DNA from: Hippophae tibetana
Taxonomy: Eukaryota > Streptophyta > Magnoliopsida > Rosales > Elaeagnaceae
Length of the DNA stretch: 64,000 nucleotides
Assembly (NCBI GenBank): GCA_037013495.1
Contig: CM072805.1
Location: forward strand, 18,750,669 to 18,814,668
Direction of reading: 5' to 3'
Both the position numbers and the translations under genes were made by a program. The notes under the pieces are model-generated. The model was not told the origin of the DNA. It ran no database searches and was given only the letters and a program-made list of their open reading frames with translations. Below, piece after piece: positions 37,715 through 47,453 of this stretch (the first letter of the stretch is position 1; every line of letters starts with the position of its first letter).

Positions 37715-38197
37715 TTTTCTCTTCTTTATTTATAATAACTATGTGATAACAAATTAAAAGAATTATATTTTGAATTATTATTATTTTAATTGAGTTAATT
37801 AAATAATTTAATTAATAGAATCCAATTAAGCATCTTGTATGAGTTTTACAATATGTAATAATCAATAGTAAACTTAATTCGGGTAAACAAGATTCTCCTT
37901 AGTTTTACTATCATCTCTCATTCTTTCTTCTCATCTATTGAGTGAAAACCTATAATAGAGAAAATATTAGTCTTAATACGTTCTTCAATATTTCATCATA
38001 GATTTAGATATGTTTTTCATTATTTTAAGTAATCTTGATAATCTCACATAAATTTAAGATTTAGGCATGTATTTAGATCTGGTTACAACAAGTGGTATCA
38101 GAGTCTTGTTTTATGTTAAATTATTAAGATTGATCATTGATGAGTGCTCAAAAAGCACTAAAATAACCAAGATTTTATACACATTAATTGATTAAAA

Positions 38198-38229
<32 letters not shown>

Positions 38230-38481
38230 GTTTTATCATATATTTATATAAATTTGTCTTTTTTGGAATCACGGATATTTTTATTACTTTTCAGGTATTT
38301 TGGCTTAAAAATGCAACTTAAAGACTCAAAGAGGAATACTGGAAGCAATACATCACAAATATATTAATAAATAAATGAGTAAAGGTAAAAAAATATGGAA
38401 AAATTGGACAAAATGGGTCAAAAGGACAAAAATGAGAAAATCGCGCCGCTGCGCCCCAGCGCCCAGCTCCGCCCAAGCTGC

Positions 38482-38580
38482 GCGCGCGGGTACTATTCAT
38501 CCGCGTAGCACTACGCGCGCGGGTACTGTTCATCCGCGCAGCACTGCGCACGCAGGTACTGTTCATCCGCGCACGCCGAC
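38482..38580 (+). repeat. 33-bp GC-rich tandem repeat in the Athila LTR, three units
   Basis: Units start at 38482, 38515 and 38548 and share the core GGTACTGTTCATCCGCG. Because 33 is divisible by three, the array also reads as an 11-residue peptide repeat (A-R-A-G-T-x-H-P-R-S-T) in one frame, but it is almost certainly regulatory DNA. The 3' LTR holds two units. Confidence 0.9.
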
Positions 38581-38600
38581 ACCCGTTTTGCCCCATTTTT

Positions 38601-38636
38601 CACGTGCAATCGCCTCATGACGTCATGCTGACGTCA
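38601..38636 (+). promoter_or_regulatory. bZIP-type site cluster in the Athila 5' LTR
   Basis: A CACGTG G-box (38601-38606) is followed by two perfect TGACGTCA palindromes (38618-38625 and 38629-38636) whose starts are 11 bp apart. All lie about 70-105 bp upstream of the TATA-like site. ACGT-core sites of this kind bind plant bZIP factors, including the TGA class that acts on as-1-type elements. The arrangement is repeated at 49767-49802 in the 3' LTR. Function is inferred. Confidence 0.7.
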
Positions 38637-40013
38637 TCAATGACCTCAGCATTTCCATTACGCGTTTTTACATTTTTTTACTCATTTTTTCTCTCCATCC
38701 TCACCTGTAAATACCCTCCTTCCCTTCACTTCAAAACACACCTTCAACACCTTCAAAACCTTCAAATACATTCTTTTCTCTCTTTCTTTCTCTCTTTTTA
38801 GTTTTCTTTAGTTTTTCTTAGTTTTTAGTTAATTTCTCTTAGTTTTAGAGTTCTTCCCTTTTTGGGAAGAACTAGTTATGTTTATGTAATTTATTAGCTT
38901 TTTGATTCAATAAATGGGAGTGCAAATTCCGCTTGGAGTTTTTCCAGCAACGGGAATAGCGTCGAAGTTCTGTAAGGATTTTATTTTCTTTACAGTTATT
39001 TTTATGCTTTATTCTTACATGTTATATTTAATTTGTCTGTGGTTAAATTTAACTGTGCTGGCTGTTTAGTAAACATGATGTAATAATAACATTGTTATGC
39101 TTGCGAAATATTAAATAGGTAAAAATCTCTAAAATGGATTGATTTTATTTTTATTCATGATTTTATATTAAGAATGTTAGAGAGAAATATATTATTTTTC
39201 ATTACAAACTTAAACCTGAAAATTAGATTTTAAGGTTTAGTTATCCGGTCTAATTTAGAGTAGTGCTCTTTTATTTGATGGTACAATCGCCCGGTAGTTA
39301 GAGTGAAGCTCTATTTCAAAAGTTTTTATAAGAATTATTATCTGAAAATGTATTGACGACATGTTTTCGGTAGTGGTTTTAAAACTTAAAAGTTAGTACT
39401 CGGATAACTAAATTCTTGGGTTTAATTTGGACACCTTGAATAAAGTTTAAACTGTCTAACCCCACCAAAGGTGGCATTTAAATGGTTCATTTTCAATCTC
39501 TTAGAAAAAAAGAATTAATTTAATTAACCAAATTAGTTATCAACCCCACCCATAGGTGTTAATTGATTTGTTTAGTTAACAAAGAATATCTAACCCCACC
39601 AAAGGTGGTATTCATACAAAAAAGGGAGAATCAATAAATATCAATTCATATCTTTAATAACCTAAATAATATGAGCAAGCATAATTAACTTAGTTATTAT
39701 ATCCATAAATACTCCGCCATTATAAATGATAAAATTTGCATAAATGTTTATTGAATCTATGTTTATTTTTTTATGTATCTAGATTAAAACACAAAAACCC
39801 CAAAATATCGTGACAGGATGTTTAGGATTTAATTTCGTTTTTAGAAGTTTGAATAATAAATTAAAAACCACACACATTCCTTCCTTAGATCGACCTTGGG
39901 AGTATACTTATCATTTTCTTCGAAATGATTCGTGCACTTGCGAGAGTTTTATAAATATTAAAACCAAAGTATTGGCAAGAATCGGCGATGCCGGTTTTCG
40001 CTCATCAAGTTTT

Positions 40014-40030
40014 TGGCGCCGTTGCCGGGG
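40014..40030 (+). other. Primer-binding site, complementary to tRNA-Asp(GTC)
   Basis: TGGCGCCGTTGCCGGGG starts six bases after the LTR end. It is a perfect complement to the 3' end of plant tRNA-Asp as I recall it (CCCCGGCAACGGCGCCA). This primer is known for Athila-lineage elements. Confidence 0.88.
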
Positions 40031-40567
40031 AAGGAATAACGTTTTTAAATTATTTATCAAAATTTTAAAAACATTTTTGTGGTGTAAAAAAAAAATTAAA
40101 ATTTCAAAAATTTTAAGTTAATAAGAAATAATACAGCGTGAATAGTAAAATAAAATTACCGTTTATGAATAGTAAAAAAAAACATTACTTGAATTATACC
40201 TAATTAACTAAAGAGCATGAAAAGTAAAAATCTAAGGGAGTTCTGTCTAGAAGACTAGTTCTTGGAAGCCTTTGTGCCACTAGTCTTTCTTGGGAACGTT
40301 GTTCTGGCTAGGAGAATGGTTTTTAAGGAGCCGTTTGCACCACCATTCTTTCCTGGGAGCACTCTTGGTTAATACTGATTATGTTATTTAAAATAAAAAT
40401 AATAATAATAATAATAATAATAAATATAATAAAAAAAAAATTTAAAAAGAAAAAAATTTAGGGTTTAACTAGTTTTTGTTTAGTGTTTTGTATTAAATAC
40501 CATGTAAATTTTCTCTAAATTTTTTATTTTGTTGACAGGAGTTTTAAATTTACGTTTACAATAGTCT
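40031..40567 (+). other. Athila 5' leader
   Basis: Non-coding. An (AAT)n run lies near 40397-40422. The segment 40211-40390 is conserved with 6450-6640 of the old relic, including repeated CTAGTTCTTG and CTAGTCTTTC phrases. A TTGACAG motif resembling a splice acceptor lies just upstream of the first gag start. Confidence 0.7.
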
Positions 40568-41908
40568 ATGCGTGGTAGGAGATCCTTAGGAAACCCCCTT
40601 ACACCATATGTAAATAATATTCATAAATTTAAACAAGTGTCAACAAAACTGGATTCTACCCATCAACATGTTTTTGAGCCAAACATAGAACCAAGTCTTA
40701 ATCCTTTACTAGAACCGAAAGAAATGGAAGAAAACCAACATGTTAGGGAAACCACTATGAAGGAGTTTGCAAGACCGGTGATTGGCACGGCAACTGCCGC
40801 TATCCAGTTGGGTGAGGCTGCTCGGAATTATGACCTTAAAAATATTCATTTTTCTATGCTTCCTTCTTTTTATGGGCTACCTAATGAAGATTCTCTTTCC
40901 TTTATGAGAGATTTCTATGCTACGGTCCAAACATTCCCTCTCGGTATTCTAAACGAGGATCAACTTAGAATGAGATGTTTTCCTTACACCTTAAAGGATA
41001 AGGCCAAAGCTTGGTTAATGTCACTTCCCCCAGGTTCTCTGATGACATGGGGTAACATTTACAATAAATTCATGGGAAAATTCTATTCCCACCAAAAAAC
41101 ATCAGAGTTGAGAGGAAAGAATGCTACTTTCTCTCAGATGGAAGGAGAACCATTCCATGAAACTTGGGATAGGTTCAAAATGTTTCTCACTCAATGTCCC
41201 CATCATAGCTTTCACCTGCAGTTGCAGAACCAATTCTTTTACGATGGACTTACACAACAATGTCAGTTCATTGTCGACAACGCTGCAGGAGGAGCAATAG
41301 GAGAAAAAACTGCCTCAGAGACGTATAACCTCTTTGAGATGTTGGGTGCTAATTCCCAACAGAAAAGCTCCCGAGTGAGAAAAGCTGGAGTTCATGAAAT
41401 CGACTCCAGTAATGAAGTTCAACAACAACTTGTTCAACTAACCAAGCAAGTTGCCCTTCTCCCTACACAAACCAACACCAATAATGAACAATATGGTTTG
41501 TATAGCAACATGGGACATGGTACTGAAGCCTGTCCATATCAAGGAGAAACAACAACAAGACCTGAACAGGTTAATGTGTTGGGAGCATATCAACAGAGAC
41601 CAAGGTTTGACCTCAATTCAAATACCTATAATCCTGGGTGGAAAAATCATCCAAATTTCTCCTGGAGGCAAAACAACCCTCCTTTCACTCAAAGCTCAAA
41701 CCAGCCAGGCCAAAAATTCCACCCACCTATTCCAAGAAGCATTCCCAATAAACCAACCCTGGAGGACAACTTGAATTCTTTTATTCAAGTTTGTAGGGAT
41801 AACCAATCTAAAACCAATCAACGGTTGGACTCTGTGGAAGCTTCTATAAAAAAGGTGGAAGTTCAAGTTGAACAGTTAGTTGAACATTTGCAAAAAAGCA
41901 AAGACTAA
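40568..41908 (+). CDS. Athila first gag frame (446 aa, open)
   Basis: Gag makes the virus-like particle of the element. This frame is open from ATG to stop. A variable N-terminus of about 95 residues precedes the conserved retrotransposon-gag domain at roughly 96-250 (SFYGLPNEDSLSFMRDFY, FPYTLKDKAKAWL, NQFFYDGLT). A Gln/Asn/Pro-rich region with a G-H-G-T-E-A-C piece follows, and then a C-terminal coiled-coil-like tail (residues about 395-446). The gag domain and tail are both clearly related to the second frame, at perhaps 65-70 % identity by eye. It has its own stop and no protease or RT, so it would give a stand-alone Gag. Its zinc-knuckle region differs from that of the second frame. Fossil element; whether this frame is expressed is unknown. 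Confidence 0.85.
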   Translation: MRGRRSLGNPLTPYVNNIHKFKQVSTKLDSTHQHVFEPNIEPSLNPLLEPKEMEENQHVRETTMKEFARPVIGTATAAIQLGEAARNYDLKNIHFSMLPSFYGLPNEDSLSFMRDFYATVQTFPLGILNEDQLRMRCFPYTLKDKAKAWLMSLPPGSLMTWGNIYNKFMGKFYSHQKTSELRGKNATFSQMEGEPFHETWDRFKMFLTQCPHHSFHLQLQNQFFYDGLTQQCQFIVDNAAGGAIGEKTASETYNLFEMLGANSQQKSSRVRKAGVHEIDSSNEVQQQLVQLTKQVALLPTQTNTNNEQYGLYSNMGHGTEACPYQGETTTRPEQVNVLGAYQQRPRFDLNSNTYNPGWKNHPNFSWRQNNPPFTQSSNQPGQKFHPPIPRSIPNKPTLEDNLNSFIQVCRDNQSKTNQRLDSVEASIKKVEVQVEQLVEHLQKSKD

Positions 41909-41974
41909 TTTGATAGTCAAATGAATTCAATGAAGAGGAGACATTGAGTTTTTCATTCTGCAATCTCCAAGCAA

Positions 41975-42024
41975 CGTCTTACTAGAAGACGATAAATTTT
42001 AGTCCTGTATGGGAGGTCACCCAT
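41975..42024 (+). other. Post-stop hairpin pair after the first gag
   Basis: Two small inverted repeats lie about 65 bases after the stop: CGTCTT with AAGACG (loop of five) and ATGGG with CCCAT (loop of six). The same pair, with similar wording, follows the end of pol at 47467-47513 and occurs in the old relic near 7457-7505. Role unknown; a structured RNA element is inferred. Confidence 0.7.
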
Positions 42025-42216
42025 TATTGTATTTTCCTTTGTTTTAGTTTGCGTGTAATAAAAATCCAAATGAAATAAATTCGTTTGTTTCAAAAATTGT
42101 GTCCATTCGTTTAAATTAAATTAAAAAAAAAACAAAAAATTTAGGTTCCTTGCACCTTTTTGCTTTAAGCCTTTACGTTTTATCAAGTTATAAATATTTC
42201 TTAGAGATATCTACTA

Positions 42217-45200
42217 TTGTATTTTAAGAGCAAAATGTTGATACACAATAGGAGGAAGATCATTTTTCAACTACAAACAACCATGGGAGATGCTGAAGAT
42301 AGGCGGAAAAAGATGAAAGATTATACAATGCCAATCATTGGCAATGTAACTTCTGGCATCCAATTACAAGAGGCTGCAAGGAATTATGAATTGAAAAAGA
42401 TTCATTATTCTTTGTTGCCTTCCTTTTACGGTATCCCTAATGAAGACCCTTTGCATTTCATTCGAGAATTCTATGCTATTGTCCAAACCTTTCCACTACA
42501 TGCAATTAATGAAGATCAACTTAGGATGAGATGTTTTCCTTACACTCTCAAAGATAAAGCTTGGTCATGGTTCATTACTCTACAGTCAGGTTCTCTTAAA
42601 ACTTGGGAGGCAGTCTATGAAATTTTTATGGGTAGGTTCTATTCCCATCAAAAGACTGTTGATCTAAGAACAAAGATAGCAACATTTTCTCAAATGTATG
42701 AAGAGCCCTTTCATGAAGCTTGGGAACGATTCAAACTCCTTTTCATTCAATGTCAAAATCATAGCTTTCCATTACAGCTACAAAACCAATTCTTTTATGA
42801 TGGATTGACATTACAGAGTCAATACATGGTTGATAATGCTGCTGGAGGTGCTGTAGGAGAAAAAACCGCAGAGGAAACCTATAATCTTTATGAGCTATTG
42901 GGTTCTAATTCCCAACAAAGAGGTGGTAGAAGGAAAGAAAGGGTCAATGAAGTTGGCTCTGATAATGAGATAACCTTGCAACTTACGGAATTGACTAAAC
43001 AAGTGCAATTCCTCACTACCCACCAAATTTCAAATCAAGAGGTATGTGAAGTGTGTTGTTCAATTGGGCATGGTACTCATAATTGTTCAAATACTTGTGA
43101 TTCTAGTGTCGATGCCATAGAGGAAGTCCAATCTTTTCAAAGGTATCATCCAAACACCTATAATCACCTAGCCTACACCCAATATCCAACACTAAGGTTG
43201 GATAACAACCACCCTTACCCACCAAGCCAATCTTTTAAGCCAACCTTAGAAGATAGCTTGAATGCTTTTATTCAAGTTAGTCGTGACAACCAATTGATGA
43301 CTAATCAAAGGTTGAACACCATGGAGGCTTCGGTTAAAAGGATTGAATCTAAAGTTGGGCAACTGGCTGAACAAATGCAAAAGAAAGAACCAGGAAAGTT
43401 GCCCAGTCAACCAGAACAAGAAAAGGATGTAAGAACCCTTCGAAGTGGTAAGGTAGTCAATACCAGTTTACCTGAAATCTCTAACAATCTACCTTGTAGT
43501 TCAGGTAACAGAGAAGGCGATACTCTAATCTCGCAAAAAGGAGAAACAAGTGTTAAACTTAACAAGCCTTCTGAAAAACTCATTGGGGGGTCATCTGACA
43601 CCCCCAAAATTCAAAAGACAACAGAACCACACCAGATGCAAGTACCTTTTCCCCACCGGTTAAAAGAATCCAAACAAGATAAGCAATTCTATGATCTTTT
43701 TAATATGCTCTCTAAAGTAAATATCAATTTACCATTATTAGAAGTGATCATGAATGTGCCCTCATATGCCAAGTTTTTCAAAGAGTTGAACACTAAGAAA
43801 AAGAGGTATGAACTGAATGAACGAGTAGTAGTATCAGAAATTTCTAGTGTTGTACTTCAGCACAAACTACCCCCTAAGTTGAAAGACCCTGGAAGTTTTA
43901 TTATAAACATAACTATGGGGGATAGGAAGGTTGCTAAAGCAATGCTTGATTTAGGTGCTAGTATAAATTTGATGCCCTACTCTATATTCTTACAGCTCAA
44001 TCTAGGGGATTTAAAACCCACAACTATGTCCCTTCAACTTGCAGATAGATCTCTTAAATATCCAGAGGGAATAGTTGAGGATGTTTTGGTACAGGTAGAC
44101 AAACTGATAATACCTGTTGACTTTGTGGTTCTGGATATGCAAGAAAATCCAGCATTGGACAGAGAGCACACAATATTGCTTGGTAGACCATTTATGGCAA
44201 CTACTAAAACTATTATTGATGTCCAAGATGGAAATTTGACAATGACAGTCTTAGGAGAGACTGTTCATTTTAAAGTTTTTGATTCTTCACCTTTCCCTTC
44301 TATTTCTGCCATCGATGAAATATTCGATGTTGATCCTTTGGATAATCTTGTCCAAAACACCTTTTTCCAAACCAGAATAGAAGACAAGCTTGAAACCGTT
44401 CTTACACTTGAAAAGGTTGAAGAAGATTTAGATGAAGAAATTAAGGGGTACCTTGAACAACTAGACAATAATGAAGTGATGACAAAATCTAGTACACTTT
44501 TAAATCTACCCAGTTCTTCATCTAGTAAAGAGGCCAATCCACCTGAACTTGAACTCAAAGACTTACCTGAGCACTTAAAATATGTGTTTTTGGGAGAAGG
44601 AGAAACTTATCCAGTGATAATTTCTTCAACCTTGACCAAACCACAAGAAAAGGAACTCATCAAAGTGCTTAAACAGTTTAAGAAATCTATAGGTTGGAGT
44701 ATAGGAGATATAAGAGGCATTAGTCCAACAATGTGTATGCACAAGATCAACTTGGAGGATGGTGCTAAACCTGTACGAGAGGCCCAAAGAAGGCTAAACC
44801 CAAACATGCAAGAGGTAGTTAAAAAGGAAATTCTTAAATTATTAGAAGAAGAGATTATCTATCCTATTGCGGATAGTAAATGGGTTAGTCCAGTGCATGT
44901 GGTACCAAAGAAATCTGGGATAACAGTTGTTAAAAATGACAAAAGTGAATTAGTGCCCACTAGAATAATCACTGGATGGAGAATGTGTATAGATTTTAGG
45001 AAACTAAATTTATATACGAAAAAGGATCACTTTCCTCTTCCATTCATTGATCAAATGTTGGAAAGATTAGCTAGGCACGGATTTTACTGTTTTTTGGATG
45101 GATTGTCTGGATATTATCAAGTACCCATAGCACGAGAAGATCAGGAAAAGACCACATTTACATGTCCTTTTGGGACATTTGCTTTTCGCAGAATGCCATT

Positions 45201-47453
45201 TGGGTTATGCAATGCCCCTGCCACTTTCCAGAGATGCATGATATCTATTTTCTCGGACATGGTGGAAAAATTCATTGAGATTTTCATGGACGATTTCTCT
45301 GTCTTTGGGAACTCATTTGATGATTGGTTACATAAATTGACTTTGGTTTTAGAAAGATGCATTGAATGCAATCTCACCCTTAGTTGGGAGAAAAGTCATT
45401 TTATGGTTCAACAAGGGATAGTTTTAGGACATATAATTTCAAACAAGGGTATTGAAGTTGATAAGGCAAAAGTTGAATTGATATCCAAACTACCTCCCCT
45501 ACATCTGTGAAGGGGATAAGAAGCTTCTTGGGACATGGAGGATTTTACAGACGATTTATTAAAGATTTCTCTAAAATAAGTCGTCCCTTATGTAACTTGC
45601 TATCCAAAGATGTTGATTTTGATTTCAACAATGACTGCCTTATTTCCTTTAATACCTTGAAAGATAAACTAACATCTACCCCTGTAATTATGGCACCAAA
45701 CTGGTCTTTACCTTTTGAAATAATGTGTGACGCTTCTGATTATGCAATAGGAGCAGTCCTGGGACAAAGAGTGGATAAGCGTTTGCATGTCATCTACTAT
45801 GCTAGCAAAACACTCAATGATGCCCAAATGAATTACACCACCACTGAAAAGGAATTCTTGGCTATAGTATTCTCTTTAGACAAATTTTGGTCTTATTTAG
45901 TAGGATCTAAAGTGATTGTGCATTCTGATCATGCTGCTTTAAGATACCTATTAAGTAAACCAAATGCCAAGCCAAGATTAATCAGGTGTGTCTTACTCTT
46001 ACAAGAATTTGACCTTGAAATCAAGGATAAGAAAGGCAGTGAAAACTTAGTAGCTGACCATTTGTCTAGGTTGATTTCTGACTTCAATTCTCTTAAAGAT
46101 GAGAGTAATGAAGATATAGTTGAAACCTTTCCTGATGAACAGTTATTTTTCATAGGTCCGAACCCATGGTATGCTGATATTGTAAACTATCTTGCCACTG
46201 GTGTTTTGCGACCTAACACTTCATATTAGGACAAGAAAAGGGTTTTTAAAACTATTAAGGACTATTTCTGGGATGACCCTTATTTATACAAGATTAGTGA
46301 AGATCAAGTCATCCGGAGATGTGTACCTGAAGAAGAACATAAGAGCATTCTAACTTTTTGTCATGAAGTTCATTGTGGGGGTCATTTTGGAGGTGAAAAG
46401 ACAGCCCGTAAGGTATTACAGTCTGGATTCTTTTGGCCCACTCTTTTTAAAGATGCTCATATGTTTTGTGCACAATGTGATAGATGTCAAAGAACAGGAA
46501 ACATAGGCAAAAGAGATGAAATGCCTTTGACATCTAATTTAGTTGTTGAACTCTTTGATGTATGGGGGATTGACTTTATGGGTCCTTTTCCCCCATCTAT
46601 TGGTTTTCAATACATTTTGGTTGCTGTGGATTATGTGTCCAAGTGGGTAGAAGCTATCCCCACCAAAACCAATGATGCTAATGTTGTTGTGAAATTCTTG
46701 AAAGATTTAATATTCAGTAGGTTCGGAACGCCTAGAGCTATAATAAGTGATGAAGGTAGCCATTTTTGTAACAAACTCTTTGATGGAGTACTAAACAAGT
46801 ACAACATCACACATAAAGTAGCTACTCCATATCATCCTCAAACTTCCGGTTTAGTGGAAGTAAGTAATAGGCAAATTAAGGGAATATTGGAACGCACTGT
46901 GCGTACCTCAAGGAAGGATTGGGAATTTAAGTTAAATGATGCCTTATGGGCATACCGCATCGCTTACAAAACACCTATTGGGATGAGCCCTTACCGGTTA
47001 ATCTTTGGGAAAACGTGCCACCTTCTAGTTGAACTTGAACACAAGGCTTACTGGGCAATTAAACAGTTAAACATGGATTTAGATAAAGCAAGTGAAAAAC
47101 GATTACTCCAGCTACATGAGTTGGAAGAAATTAGGAATGAAGCTTATGAGAATGCCAAATTATACAAAGAGCGTACTAAGCGCTATCATGACAAGAGGCT
47201 AGTTCCTAAGACTTTTCACCCTGGAATGAAAGTTCTTTTATTTAACTCTCGTTTGAGATTGTTTCCAGGAAAGCTGAGATCAAGATGGGATGGACCATTC
47301 AAAATAGTTCAGGTATTTGAACATGGAGTGGTAGAACTATTGGACTCCAAGACACAAAAAACGTTCAAAGTTAATGGCCATCGTGTCAAGCCTTATTTAG
47401 AAGAACCAAACAACATTGCTGAAATGGATTGCATTTGGCTTAGTAACCCTTAG
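42217..47453 (+). pseudogene. Athila second gag plus pol region (fossil)
   Basis: The second Gag domain lies at about 42350-42930, with a canonical C-x2-C-x4-H-x4-C knuckle (CEVCCSIGHGTHNC) near 43048-43090. A coiled-coil-like tail follows at about 43230-43390. The aspartic-protease site (L-D-L-G-A-S) is near 43945, reverse transcriptase at about 44800-45500 (FMDDFS near 45284), and RNase H at about 45690-46070. Integrase spans about 46280-47250, with an H-H-C-C region near 46360-46480 and a core starting DFMGPFPP near 46573. Gag and pol share one long frame at the start. The region is nearly whole, with about two interruptions in pol. Confidence 0.9.

Larger units (their letters stand above)
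38138..40007 (+). repeat. Athila 5' LTR
   Basis: 1.87 kb. In order it has a (TA)n tract, a GC-rich island with three 33-bp units (38482-38580), a G-box/TGACGTCA cluster, a TATA-like site at 38706-38713, CT-rich initiator sequence and an AATAAA at 38909-38914. About 1.1 kb of downstream sequence follows, including the three-stem-loop module at about 39405-39825. The long stretch after AATAAA would be U5 and so part of the RNA leader. Confidence 0.93.

Noticed and set aside
38482-38580. CRISPR-like array
   Set aside because: The units are contiguous with no unique spacers, and the genome is a plant's.
38375-38620. Gene for an 11-residue-repeat protein in the LTR (also 49565-49786)
   Set aside because: The repeat reflects a 33-bp regulatory array. 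It occurs in both LTRs with different unit number and lacks any other coding evidence.
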